The translations under genes and the position numbers were made by a program. The notes below the pieces were generated by a model. That model did not search any database and had not been told where the DNA came from. It was given only the letters and a program-made list of their open reading frames with translations. Shown here in pieces: positions 24,588-33,351 of a stretch of DNA of 64,000 nucleotides (position 1 is its first letter; every line of letters begins with the position of its first letter). Origin of the DNA: Variovorax sp. J22G73 (GTDB lineage: Bacteria; Pseudomonadota; Gammaproteobacteria; Burkholderiales; Burkholderiaceae_C); assembly GCF_030317035.1 (NCBI RefSeq), contig NZ_JASZYK010000017.1:79585-143584 (forward strand), in the 5' to 3' direction.

Positions 24588-26888
24588 ATGGCTGCACCCC
24601 TTTCCCCCGCAGAAGAAGCACTTCGCGAGGCAGCGCGCGAATACCACCGCTCGCCCGTCAAGGGCAAGATCTCGATCACCCCGACCAAGCCCCTGCTGAA
24701 CCAGCGCGACCTGTCGCTGGCCTATTCGCCGGGCGTGGCCTATCCCTGTCTGGACATCGCGGCCGACCCCTCGCTGGCGGCCGAATACACCGCCCGCGGC
24801 AACCTGGTGGGCGTTATCACCAACGGCACGGCCGTGCTGGGCCTGGGCAACATCGGCCCGCTGGCCTCCAAGCCGGTGATGGAAGGCAAGGGCTGCCTGT
24901 TCAAGAAATTCGCCGGCATCGACGTGTTCGACATCGAGCTGGCCGAGAACGACCCCGACAAGCTGGTCGACATCATCGCGGCGCTGGAGCCCACGCTGGG
25001 CGGCATCAACCTCGAAGACATCAAGGCGCCAGAGTGCTTCTACATCGAGAAGAAGCTGCGCGAGCGCATGAACATTCCGGTGTTCCATGACGACCAGCAC
25101 GGCACGGCCATCATCTCGGCGGCCGCCCTCATCAACGGGCTGGAGCTGGTGGGCAAGAAGATCGAGGACGTGAAGATCGCCGTCTCGGGCGCGGGCGCCG
25201 CCGCCATCGCCTGCCTGGACGTGATGGTCGGCCTGGGCGCCAAGCACACCAACATCTACGCCTGCGACTCCAAGGGCCTGATCTACGAAGGCCGCGCGGG
25301 CGGTTTCGACGAATCGAAGGCGCGCTACGCCCAGCAAGACACCGGCGCCCGCACCCTGGCCGACGTGGTCAAGGACGCCGATGTGTTCCTGGGCTGCTCG
25401 GCCCCCGGCGTCATGAGCGCCGAGATGGTCAAGACCATGGGCACGCAGCCCATCATCCTGGCGCTGGCCAACCCCGAGCCCGAAATTCGTCCCGAGCTGG
25501 CCAAGGCCGTGCGGCCCGACTGCATCATCGCCACGGGCCGTTCGGACTACCCGAACCAGGTCAACAACGTGCTGTGCTTTCCGTACATCTTCCGCGGCGC
25601 GCTCGACTGCGGCGCCACCAAGATCACGGAAGAAATGAAGCTGGCCTGCGTGCGCGAGATCGCCGAGCTGACCAAGGCCGACATCAGCGAAGAAGTGGCC
25701 ACGGCCTACGCCGGCCAGGAGCTGGCCTTCGGCCCCGACTACATCATTCCGAAGCCCTTCGACTCGCGCCTGATCCTGCGCATCGCGCCGGCGGTGGCCC
25801 GCGCGGCCGCCGCCTCGGGCGTGGCGACCCGCCCGATCGAGGACATGGAGGCCTACCGCCAGCACCTGACGCGCTTCGTGTACCAGACCGGCATGTTCAT
25901 GCGCCCGGTGTTCAGCGCCGCCAAGATCGCCACCGCCAAGCGCGTGGCCTATGCCGAAGGCGAAGACGAGCGCGTGCTGCGCGCCGCGCAGTGGGCCGTG
26001 GACGAAGGCCTGGCCAAGCCCATCCTGGTGGGCCGCCCGGCCGTGATCGAGGCGCGCATCCAGAAGGCGGGCCTGCACATCCGCGTGGGCACCGACTTCG
26101 AGATCGTCAACCCCGAGGACGATCCGCGCTTTCGCACCTACTGGGAGAGCTTCCACAAGATCATGGGCCGCCGCGGCGTGACGCCGGAGGCCGCCAAGAC
26201 CATGGTGCGCCGCTCGAACACCACCATTGCCGCGCTGATGCTGCACCTGGGAGACGCCGACGCCATGATCTGCGGCCTGGTCGGCCGCTTCGACGTGCAC
26301 CTGGAGCACATCCGCAACCTGATCGGCCTGAAGCGCGGCGCGCCAGGCTTCGCCACGCTGAACGCGCTGACGCTGGACAAGCGCACCGTGTTCATCACCG
26401 ACACCAACGTGAACGAAGACCCGACCGCCGAGATGCTGGCCAGCATCGCGGTGATGGCGGCCGACGAGGTGCGCCGCTTCGGCCTGCCGCCGAAGGTCGC
26501 CTTCCTGTCGCACTCGAACTACGGCACCTCCAGCCGCGGCTCGGCGCGCAAGATGCGCCTGGCGCGCGACCTGTTCGCGCAGATGGCGCCCGACATCGAG
26601 TGCGACGGCGAAATGCACGGCGACGCGGCCCTGTCCGAAGACATCCGCCGCACCGCCCTGCCCGAGACCACGCTCAGCGGCGAGGCCAACCTGCTGGTGT
26701 GCCCGAACCTGGATTCGGCGCACATCCTCTACAACGTGCTGAAGATGACCGGCGCCAACGGCATCACGGTGGGCCCGGTGCTGCTGGGCGCAGCCGGCTC
26801 GGCGCACGTGCTCACGCCATCTTCGACGGTGCGCCGCATCATCAACATGACGGCGCTGGCGGTGGCGAAGGTCACGGTCGACAAGTAA
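24588..26888 (+). CDS. maeB: NADP-dependent malic enzyme with phosphotransacetylase-like domain
   Basis: This 766-residue hybrid malic enzyme oxidatively decarboxylates malate to pyruvate, making NADPH. The N-terminal catalytic part (about 1-430) contains the SLAYSPGVAYPCLDIAADPS and VFHDDQHGTA segments with metal-binding acids, and a Rossmann GAGAAAIACLDVMVGLG. The C-terminal part (about 440-766) is a phosphate acetyltransferase-like domain that usually regulates activity by acetyl-CoA rather than catalysing. Length is typical of MaeB (about 760). AAGGAGA precedes the ATG. It stands alone and, with dctA, suits growth on C4-dicarboxylates. An open frame antisense to it is an artefact of GC-rich codon use. 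Confidence 0.96.
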   Translation: MAAPLSPAEEALREAAREYHRSPVKGKISITPTKPLLNQRDLSLAYSPGVAYPCLDIAADPSLAAEYTARGNLVGVITNGTAVLGLGNIGPLASKPVMEGKGCLFKKFAGIDVFDIELAENDPDKLVDIIAALEPTLGGINLEDIKAPECFYIEKKLRERMNIPVFHDDQHGTAIISAAALINGLELVGKKIEDVKIAVSGAGAAAIACLDVMVGLGAKHTNIYACDSKGLIYEGRAGGFDESKARYAQQDTGARTLADVVKDADVFLGCSAPGVMSAEMVKTMGTQPIILALANPEPEIRPELAKAVRPDCIIATGRSDYPNQVNNVLCFPYIFRGALDCGATKITEEMKLACVREIAELTKADISEEVATAYAGQELAFGPDYIIPKPFDSRLILRIAPAVARAAAASGVATRPIEDMEAYRQHLTRFVYQTGMFMRPVFSAAKIATAKRVAYAEGEDERVLRAAQWAVDEGLAKPILVGRPAVIEARIQKAGLHIRVGTDFEIVNPEDDPRFRTYWESFHKIMGRRGVTPEAAKTMVRRSNTTIAALMLHLGDADAMICGLVGRFDVHLEHIRNLIGLKRGAPGFATLNALTLDKRTVFITDTNVNEDPTAEMLASIAVMAADEVRRFGLPPKVAFLSHSNYGTSSRGSARKMRLARDLFAQMAPDIECDGEMHGDAALSEDIRRTALPETTLSGEANLLVCPNLDSAHILYNVLKMTGANGITVGPVLLGAAGSAHVLTPSSTVRRIINMTALAVAKVTVDK

Positions 26889-26942
26889 GGCGCGCGCTGC
26901 GGCGGGCTGCCGGGACTGCGGGGGCCCGCGCAGCTCGTGCCT

Positions 26943-27734
26943 TCAGGCATGGAACGGCGAGGCCAGCGGCACATCGGCCGGATCGAACACCTTCCATGCC
27001 AGCAGCTCTTCGTTTTCAGGCGGCGGCTCGCAGCCGCCGACGCGGCTGGGCTTCCAGCCGAAGCGCTGCCTGGTGTCGGCCAGCGCCTCGGCGCGCTTGA
27101 AGGCGGCCAGGGCCGAGTCGATCACCGGCACGCCCAGCACGTCCTGCAGCTGGCGGTAGAAGCCGAACTCCAGCGTGCATCCCAATACAAGGGCCTCGGC
27201 GCCGTCCTCGTCGATGGCGCGGCGGCCCTGCTCGACCATGCGGCGCACGGTTTCGTCGCGGTCGCGCTGGAAGTCTTCCACGCCCAGCTGCAGCGCGCGG
27301 CACGAGGCCAGCAGGTGGCCGTGCCCGTACTCGCGCACGCGCGACTCGATGCGCGGCACCCATTTGCGGCGCCCCACGATCACCGACACCTTCTGCGCCA
27401 GGTTGGCGGCCACCTCGAACGAGGCCTGGCAGGGCGCCACCACCACGGTGTCGCCCGAGATCTCGCGCGCCTCCACCAGCACCGGGTCGTAGAAGCAGCC
27501 CAGCACCACGGCGTCGAAGCGCCGCACGGCCGCGTCGCGCACCACCCGCACGATGTCGGCGCCCAGCAGCGCCTCGTAGCTCTGGTACTCCACGTGGTGG
27601 CGCACCGAGGCGTTGCGCAGCGAGACCACCTCGACCTCGGTGCCGGGGTTCTTCACCTCGGCGAATTCACGGGCGAAGCGCTCGTTGTAGGTGTCGTTGC
27701 CGACTGTTCGTATCCATCGCACGCGCAGTGTCAT
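26943..27734 (-). CDS. Aspartate/glutamate/hydantoin racemase-family protein
   Basis: This 263-residue protein is of the Asp/Glu racemase superfamily, cofactor-independent enzymes using two cysteines as acid and base. These appear as VVLGCFYDP and LVLGCTLEFGF, in the two pseudo-symmetric halves. The N-terminus (MTLRVRWIRTVGNDTYNE) resembles hydantoin racemases. It is the last gene of a minus-strand operon after the DUF917 protein (28 bp gap) and an OPT transporter. That context fits racemisation of a hydantoin or thiohydantoin intermediate, or of an amino acid released from it; this is inference. Confidence 0.87.
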   Translation of the reverse strand: MTLRVRWIRTVGNDTYNERFAREFAEVKNPGTEVEVVSLRNASVRHHVEYQSYEALLGADIVRVVRDAAVRRFDAVVLGCFYDPVLVEAREISGDTVVVAPCQASFEVAANLAQKVSVIVGRRKWVPRIESRVREYGHGHLLASCRALQLGVEDFQRDRDETVRRMVEQGRRAIDEDGAEALVLGCTLEFGFYRQLQDVLGVPVIDSALAAFKRAEALADTRQRFGWKPSRVGGCEPPPENEELLAWKVFDPADVPLASPFHA

Positions 27735-27762
27735 GGCGGTTGCTCCCGGGTTGGCTCGCGGC

Positions 27763-28836
27763 TCAGGCCAGCGCCGCGGCTTCGTCGCTTTCGGGCGCGA
27801 AGGCCTCGCCCAGCGACTTCTCCAGCGGGCGGTACAGCTCGGGCATGAACATGGTGCGCGACAGCAGCAGCCGCGCGCGCGGCGCCACCAGCACGCGCAG
27901 CGCGGCGCCCTGGCGCACGTGGGCCGACACCACCGGCTTGCCGTCGCCCGAGAAGGTCATCACCAGGTCGGGGAAGCGCGCGACGCGCCGGCCCTGCTGC
28001 TCCAGCAGCATGTATTCGTTGATGAAGCGCAGCGTGGTGCGCGCCGGGTCGTCGAGCTCGACGATGCCCACGTCCAGCCCCTCTTGCTGCTCGCAGCGGT
28101 AGGTGCGCACGGTGCCTTCGGCCACGATGCGGCCGTGCAGCGAGTTCACCACCGCATCGACGCCGCCATCGAGGTAGGCCTGGCCCAGCGAAATGGCGTG
28201 GCTGATGGCGCCCGGCGCGCCGTGCTGGCGCGCGTAGCCCACGTTCACCGGGTTGCGCGCCACCGCCACCAGGCCGCCCGCTTCCACAGAGGCACGGCGC
28301 ACCACGGCCGAGGTCTGCTCCAGCCGGCCCGACACCACGCCTTCGACATAGCGGTGCGGCTCGCCGCCCGAATAGGCCTGCACCGAGAGGTAGTCGGGCT
28401 CGGTGTGCAGGCCCAGCGCGCCCATCACGCTTGAAGGGTGGGCGCGGCCGTTGCAGGCCAGGTCGATCACCGGCAGCCCGCTCATGGCGGCGTGGAACCA
28501 GCCGTTGACCGTGGTCTCGGCGCCGTTCTCGTTGGCATGCAGGCCGACCAGCTTCTGCCCCGCGGGCAGTTCGCGGCGCAGCAGCTCGAGCGTGCGCAGC
28601 AGGTGCGCGGGCTGCACGTGCGGGTCGGGCGCGGCCGGCGCGCCGACCAGCGCCATGGTGGCGGTGAGCGCCGACGGGTCGAACTCGTCCACGCTCCACA
28701 GCTGCGGCGTGCCCACCTGCAGCGCCAGCCGCGCCGCGCGCTCGCCGGACTCGATGAGCCCGCCGCCGCCGCCGCCCAGGATGGCGCCGCCCCAGATGGC
28801 CGCGCGGAGGTCGTCGCTTGTCAGATTGCGTTTCAT
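27763..28836 (-). CDS. DUF917 / S-methyl-thiohydantoin desulfurase-like protein
   Basis: This 357-residue protein matches the DUF917 family (now named after S-methyl thiohydantoin desulfurase), distantly related to the hydantoinase/oxoprolinase fold. It has the glycine-rich start AIWGGAILGGGGGG (about residues 12-25) and two domains with a break near residue 165-200. The ATG at 28836 (MKRNLTSDDLRAAIWGG) is the natural start; the open frame continues upstream into the transporter, in another frame. It lies in an operon with an OPT transporter and a racemase, a setting consistent with uptake and breakdown of a thiohydantoin or hydantoin. The substrate is unproven. Confidence 0.82.
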   Translation of the reverse strand: MKRNLTSDDLRAAIWGGAILGGGGGGLIESGERAARLALQVGTPQLWSVDEFDPSALTATMALVGAPAAPDPHVQPAHLLRTLELLRRELPAGQKLVGLHANENGAETTVNGWFHAAMSGLPVIDLACNGRAHPSSVMGALGLHTEPDYLSVQAYSGGEPHRYVEGVVSGRLEQTSAVVRRASVEAGGLVAVARNPVNVGYARQHGAPGAISHAISLGQAYLDGGVDAVVNSLHGRIVAEGTVRTYRCEQQEGLDVGIVELDDPARTTLRFINEYMLLEQQGRRVARFPDLVMTFSGDGKPVVSAHVRQGAALRVLVAPRARLLLSRTMFMPELYRPLEKSLGEAFAPESDEAAALA

Positions 28837-28877
28837 GCGTTCGTTGTCCTGTGGATGAAGAAATAGAAGAGAAGGCG

Positions 28878-30548
28878 CTACTTGCGAAGGCTTTTCACCG
28901 CGCCCGAGAAGAAGCTGTAGAGCGCGTCGCCGGCAATCACCCCTCCCGCGAACACCTCCAGCCGTTCGCGCGCGGCCGCGCCGAGCACGCGGTGCGCCAC
29001 CAGCCGGCACCCGATGCCGGCCGCGACCATCCAGCCCGCCATGGGGCTGGCGATGAGCAGGCCGGTGGCAAACAGCACGCCCAGCTGCTGGCGCGCGCCG
29101 CCCACGATCTGCAGCAGCGCGCCAGGCAGCGCCCACAGCGCCAGGTTGCGCGCCGTGTCGCCCGAGATGCCGGCCTTGATGGCCGCCACGTAGGCCGCGT
29201 TGATGGGCGCCGTCTGGTGGTTGGCGAAGAACATGCGGTAGGTGCAAGCGACCACCACGATGGCCACGGCGAAGCCGACCATGCCCGCGATCATCTGTTC
29301 GCGCCGGCCTTCGGTTTCAAAAGGGGTGCCCGAGGTTTCGCCGCGCAGGATGTGCCCAGCCTTCAGGTCGTAGCCCATGTCGGCGAAGGCCGGTCCGGTG
29401 GCGGCCGAGAAGCCCGCCAGCACCACCAGCGCCTCCGACGGAAAGCCGATGAGGATGCCGATGAGCAGCGAAATGAGCGCCACCGCGAACGCCGGGAACC
29501 AACCCGAGTGCATGGCCGCGATGCCCACGATCAGCTCGTGCACGAAGGCCGCGAAGGTGCCGTAGACGACGAAGCACACCAGCATGCCCGGCGACATGCC
29601 CGTGTACACGCCGGTGCCCACGGCCAGCAGCACCATGATGGCGAGGTAGCCGACGCTGCCCAGTCGCAGCGAGCGGCCCAGCGCGGTGGCGCCGCGTGCT
29701 TCCTGCGCCGCGAGCGCGGCCGGCGTGCCGGGAGTGTCCTGCCTGCCCGACGTGGCACCGCGCTTCTTCAGCACCACGCGCCCCACCTGCACCAGCGCCA
29801 CGATGCCCGCGCCGATCATCATGCCATGCGGCACATAGAGCGCCCCGATGTCCAGCCCGAACAGCGGTGCCGAATAGCCGCGCACCAGCAGCCCCACGCC
29901 GAAGGCGATCATCGCGCCCAGCCCGCCGATCAGCGCCACGCCGAAGGCCGACATCGGCAGCTTGAACACCGCGCCCGCCACGCCCGTGGCCAGCCCGCCC
30001 AGCAGCAGCCAGGCCTGCTTGCCGCCCCCGTCGCCCGCCTTGATGGCCTCGGCCGCCGCGATGCCCAGCGGCCATGGGTTCTTCGCGGGAAAGGCGGGCG
30101 TGTCGAACATGCGGTACAGCAGCCAGGCGTCGAGCAGCATCGCCAGGCTCACGCCCACCAGCATCGGCACCACCATGTCGGGCAGGCCGAAGAGAAAGGG
30201 AATGCCGATCGGCAGGAACAGGCTGTTGGCCGCGCCGAAGGTGGCCGACGAGATGCTGGTCTGCGCCAGGTTCTGCGCATGCACCGAGCGAAAGCCCCGG
30301 AACATGGCCAGCGGCACGCGCGCCAGCGTCATGGCCGCGAGCGCGCCGATGAGCGAGGTGCTGGGCGTGATGCCCAGGCTGGCGAGCATCTGGATGCCGA
30401 CGATGGCGCCGAAGACGCTAAGCACCACGGTGAGGACGAGGTTGGCCGGGGCCAATGCCTTCGGGTGCAGCTCGTGCGGCGACGGCTGCTGCGCAGGGGC
30501 TGCGTTGTCGGCCTGCAGCGGCATGGCGCCGGTTGCCTCGTGGTTCAT
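28878..30548 (-). CDS. OPT-family oligopeptide/metal-chelate transporter
   Basis: This 556-residue integral membrane protein has about 14 hydrophobic segments. Family features include NLAQTSISSATFGAANSLFL, the KNPWPLGIAAAEAIKAG loop and IGFPSEALVVLAGFSAATGP. OPT proteins import small peptides, siderophores or related chelates with protons. The start is chosen as MNHEATGA (30548) because AAGGA lies 6 nt upstream; two in-frame ATGs at 30554 and 30569 are less well placed. It is first in an operon with the DUF917 and racemase genes (41-bp gap). Twin palindromes overlap its promoter (30563-30598). A thiol- or hydantoin-type substrate is suggested by the neighbours only. Confidence 0.87.
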   Translation of the reverse strand: MNHEATGAMPLQADNAAPAQQPSPHELHPKALAPANLVLTVVLSVFGAIVGIQMLASLGITPSTSLIGALAAMTLARVPLAMFRGFRSVHAQNLAQTSISSATFGAANSLFLPIGIPFLFGLPDMVVPMLVGVSLAMLLDAWLLYRMFDTPAFPAKNPWPLGIAAAEAIKAGDGGGKQAWLLLGGLATGVAGAVFKLPMSAFGVALIGGLGAMIAFGVGLLVRGYSAPLFGLDIGALYVPHGMMIGAGIVALVQVGRVVLKKRGATSGRQDTPGTPAALAAQEARGATALGRSLRLGSVGYLAIMVLLAVGTGVYTGMSPGMLVCFVVYGTFAAFVHELIVGIAAMHSGWFPAFAVALISLLIGILIGFPSEALVVLAGFSAATGPAFADMGYDLKAGHILRGETSGTPFETEGRREQMIAGMVGFAVAIVVVACTYRMFFANHQTAPINAAYVAAIKAGISGDTARNLALWALPGALLQIVGGARQQLGVLFATGLLIASPMAGWMVAAGIGCRLVAHRVLGAAARERLEVFAGGVIAGDALYSFFSGAVKSLRK

Positions 30549-30562
30549 GGTCATTCCTTGTG

Positions 30563-30598
30563 GTTCCATATTTTGGAACTTGATCCAACATATTTGGA
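30563..30598. promoter_or_regulatory. Twin palindromes in the OPT operon promoter
   Basis: GTTCC-N7-GGAAC (30563-30579) and TCCAA-N5-TTGGA (30584-30598) are both perfect inverted repeats, with centres 20 bp apart (two helical turns), 15-50 bp upstream of the OPT start. The A/T-rich centres (ATATTTT, CATAT) contrast with the surrounding DNA. This looks like a pair of dimer sites for a repressor or activator. The nearest regulator gene is the MocR at 30657, but MocR proteins more often use direct repeats, so another regulator is possible. Confidence 0.5.
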
Positions 30599-30656
30599 CG
30601 AATGATAGAACCGGCGTGAAGGCTGTCAAGGCGGGTTTCACCAGCCTTCTGGCGAA

Positions 30657-32186
30657 CTAGACCCTGCGAGCAACCTGCCGCGAAATGAAGTCGCTCGTCA
30701 CCTGGCCCAGCGCGCAAACCCCTTCGTCGATCTCCGCCACCGTCAACCCCGCATACCCAAGAATGAACCCCGCAGCCCGCGCCTTCGCTCCCTTGCGGCT
30801 CGCGAACAGCGGCGACAGCGGATAGACGCCGACCCCCTTCTGCCGAGCCGCATCTGCCAAGGCCCCCTCGTCCACAGCCTTCAGGCCCGGCAGCCACAGC
30901 ACCACATGCAGCCCCGCCGCCGTGCCGTCGACACGCGCATCGCGCGGCATGTAGCGCGCCACGGCGGCCAGCAACTCGGCACGCCGGCGCTCGTTCTCTC
31001 GACGCACACGCCGAACGTGCCGCTCGTAAGCGCCGCTGTCGATCAGCGATGCCAGCACGCGCTGGTCGAGCACGGGCGCATGGCGGTCGACCAGGCGCTT
31101 GGCGTGCCGGAACACGGGCACCAGTTCAACCGGCAGCACCAGGTAGCCCAGCCGAAGCTGCGGCGACAGCGCCTTCGAGAAGGTGCCTATGTAGATCACG
31201 CGGCCGTCGGTGTCGATGGACTGCAGCGCATCGATGGGGCGTTGGCCGTAGCGGAACTCGCCGTCGTAGTCGTCTTCCACCACCCACGCGCGGTTGCGCT
31301 GCGCCCACTGCAGCAGCGCCATGCGGCGCGCCACGGGCAGCACGCCGCCCAGCGGAAACTGGTGCGACGGCGTGACGAACGCGAGCCGCGCGCGGCCGTC
31401 CTGTGGCAGGCTGGCCGTGTCCAGCCCGTATGCGTCCACGCGCACGGGCGCCATGCGGGCGCCCACGGCTTCGAAACCGCGGCGTGCCATGAGGTAGCCC
31501 GGGTCCTCGAAGACGAAGTCGTCGCCAGGCTCCAGCAGCAGGCGCGCGCACAGGTCGATGCCCTGCTGCGAACCGTGCACGACCACGATCTGCTCCGCAT
31601 CGCAGACGAGCCCCCGCGCGCGCCGGAGGTAGCCCTGCAAGGCGCGGCGCAACGACGCCTCGCCCTCGGGCGCCACGTAGAACAGGCTGGGTTGCCTGCG
31701 CAGCAGTTCGGCCTGGTAGGCGCGCCGCCAGACCAGCGTCGGAAAGTCGCGCGAGGCCACGGCGCCGTAGCGGAAGTCGATGGCCGCCGCGGGCGACGCC
31801 GGAATGGCGGGCATCTCGGTCGCGGCCACGCGGCGGCCATATGCGGACAAGGACACGGACAGGGGCACAGACAGGGACATGGACCGTCCCGCCTTGCCGC
31901 GCCGGCCCGGCACAGGGCGAATGGCTGGCGTTGCCACCGGCGGCGTAGCGACACGCGCGGCCCGCCCCGATGAGGTCAGCAGGAAGCCTTCTGCGGCCAG
32001 TTGCTCGAAGGCCGCGGTCACCGTGGTGCGCGAAATGCCCAGGTCGCTGGCCAGCGCGCGTGTGGACGGCACGCGCGCGCCCGCCGGCAGCGAGCCGTCG
32101 GCCATCTGCCCGCGCAGCAGTTCGTACACGCGGCGACCGGCGCCGGCCGATGCTTGTGAAGAGATTGACAAGACTGGCCCAGCCAA
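30657..32186 (-). CDS. MocR/PdxR-type regulator (GntR HTH fused to aminotransferase domain)
   Basis: This protein of about 509 residues has an N-terminal GntR-type winged helix (about 18-85: GARVPSTRALASDLGISRTT) and a C-terminal fold-I aminotransferase domain (about 135-500). The PLP lysine is in GTFSKALSPQLRLGY. Between them is a variable linker encoded by a hexanucleotide repeat (31845-31886). The only in-frame starts near the HTH are TTG codons (32186 or slightly later), so the exact start is uncertain. It is divergent from a PaiB-like gene (77-bp gap) and upstream of the OPT operon on the same strand; either may be its target. Such regulators sense PLP together with amino acids. Confidence 0.9.
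   Translation of the reverse strand: MAGPVLSISSQASAGAGRRVYELLRGQMADGSLPAGARVPSTRALASDLGISRTTVTAAFEQLAAEGFLLTSSGRAARVATPPVATPAIRPVPGRRGKAGRSMSLSVPLSVSLSAYGRRVAATEMPAIPASPAAAIDFRYGAVASRDFPTLVWRRAYQAELLRRQPSLFYVAPEGEASLRRALQGYLRRARGLVCDAEQIVVVHGSQQGIDLCARLLLEPGDDFVFEDPGYLMARRGFEAVGARMAPVRVDAYGLDTASLPQDGRARLAFVTPSHQFPLGGVLPVARRMALLQWAQRNRAWVVEDDYDGEFRYGQRPIDALQSIDTDGRVIYIGTFSKALSPQLRLGYLVLPVELVPVFRHAKRLVDRHAPVLDQRVLASLIDSGAYERHVRRVRRENERRRAELLAAVARYMPRDARVDGTAAGLHVVLWLPGLKAVDEGALADAARQKGVGVYPLSPLFASRKGAKARAAGFILGYAGLTVAEIDEGVCALGQVTSDFISRQVARRV
31845..31886. repeat. Hexanucleotide tandem repeat inside the MocR linker
   Basis: Seven near-identical hexamers (GGACAA, GGACAC, GGACAG, GGGCAC, AGACAG, GGACAT, GGACCG) run in tandem within the MocR coding region. 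On the coding (minus) strand they encode alternating Ser and Leu/Val/Pro (MSLSVPLSVSLS). Six-base units keep the frame, so copy-number change would only alter linker length between the DNA-binding and aminotransferase domains. Confidence 0.75.
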
Positions 32187-32263
32187 AAGTGGAAAAACTG
32201 GATCTTCTCACTGTGCCGGTCTGGCGCGACATTCGGGCTTTGCCAACCAGGCTTCGCCCACCG

Positions 32264-32893
32264 ATGTACATCCCCCCGCATTTCGCCGAGAGCCGCCCCG
32301 AACCCCTGCACCGCGTGATGCGCGAGCACCCGCTGGGCGCGCTGGTCACGCAAGGCCCTGACGGCTCGGGCTTGGACGCCGACCACATCCCGTTCGAGTT
32401 CGATGCAGACCAGGGGCCGCACGGCCTGCTGTCAGCCCATGTCGCGCGCGCCAACCCGGTGTGGCAACGCTGCCCCTCGGGCAGCCCGGTGATGGTGATC
32501 TTCACCGGGCCGCAGGCCTACGTTTCGCCGAACTGGTACCCGAGCAAGCACGAGGCGCACCGCCAGGTGCCCACCTGGAACTACGAGGTCGTGCACGCGC
32601 ACGGCATCCTCACCGTGCACGACGACGAACGCTTCGTGCGCCGCATCGTCGCGCGGCTCACGCGCCGCCATGAGGCCGACGAGCCCAAGCCCTGGAAGAT
32701 GGGCGACTCCGAGCCGGAGTTCATCGACGGCATGCTGCGCAACATCGTCGGCATCGAGATTGCGCTGACCTCGCTGGTCGGCAAGTTCAAGCTGAGCCAG
32801 AACAAGGCGCATCGTGACCGCGTCGGTGCATCGGACGCGCTGGAGGCGCGCGGGCACGGCGCGCTGGCGGGCCTGATGCGGCCGGAGGATTGA
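32264..32893 (+). CDS. PaiB-like FMN-binding split-barrel protein
   Basis: This 209-residue protein is of the PaiB family (FMN-binding negative transcriptional regulator fold). It starts MYIPPHFAESRPEPLHRVMR, with the family's conserved MYxPxHF opening. It continues with PQAYVSPNWYPSKHEAHRQVPTWNY, the signature around the flavin site, and ends with GIEIALTSLVGKFKLSQNK. Bacillus PaiB represses sporulation and protease genes, but most proteobacterial members are uncharacterised and some may be flavin- or heme-binding enzymes. It is divergent from the MocR gene, a common pairing, so it is probably its target. The direct repeat ACTGG occurs twice in the intergenic region. Confidence 0.9.
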   Translation: MYIPPHFAESRPEPLHRVMREHPLGALVTQGPDGSGLDADHIPFEFDADQGPHGLLSAHVARANPVWQRCPSGSPVMVIFTGPQAYVSPNWYPSKHEAHRQVPTWNYEVVHAHGILTVHDDERFVRRIVARLTRRHEADEPKPWKMGDSEPEFIDGMLRNIVGIEIALTSLVGKFKLSQNKAHRDRVGASDALEARGHGALAGLMRPED

Positions 32894-33054
32894 GCGCCGA
32901 ACGGCGCTGTTACCTGTCCTGCATCCCTTTCTTTCCTGCCCCGAACTCCGGTTTTCGTAACGACTTGCGAATTATTGACGTTTGTATACATTTGTCGCAC
33001 CAGTTTGGGGCCGACCGGTGCGGCAGAAAAACACCGGGTACATGGAGGATAGAG

Positions 33055-33324
33055 ATGCCACTCTTTTGCCTGATGCGGCTTCAGCACGCGCGGTTTCCAC
33101 TTCGCCTGGACCGCCCGGAAGACGTGCGGCGCATTTCCGTGCTGGCCGCCACGGGCCTGGTCGAAGCCGAATTCGCCACGCCAGCGGCCAACACCGGCGC
33201 CTACCTGGCGCCGCAGGTCGTGGTGGTGAAGGGCATCACGGACGATGGACGGCAGGAGCTGCGGCAGTTCGTCGGGGAGCGCGCGAGCCGCAAGGCCAAG
33301 GGCCTGGCGAACGGGAATGCCTGA
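33055..33324 (+). CDS. Small hypothetical protein, 89 residues
   Basis: This 89-residue protein (MPLFCLMRLQHARFPLRLDR) has no recognised domain. It has a strong Shine-Dalgarno (GGAGG, 6 nt before the ATG) and an internal run of hydrophobic residues (GAYLAPQVVVVKGI, about 47-60) too short for a confident membrane segment. It ends in a basic tail (ASRKAKGLANGNA). An A/T-rich region at 32960-33000 (GAATTATTGACG…TGTATACATTTG) lies upstream and may contain its promoter. A longer open frame exists on the opposite strand, but the ribosome-binding site favours this one. Confidence 0.6.
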   Translation: MPLFCLMRLQHARFPLRLDRPEDVRRISVLAATGLVEAEFATPAANTGAYLAPQVVVVKGITDDGRQELRQFVGERASRKAKGLANGNA

Positions 33325-33351
33325 GCGCCGGAGCATGGACGCTCACCAGCG

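Noticed and set aside
24558..26807. A 749-codon open frame on the minus strand opposite maeB
   Set aside because: Its translation is His/Arg/Gly-rich with no domain pattern, as expected from the antisense of a GC-rich gene with strong third-position G/C bias; maeB explains the region fully.
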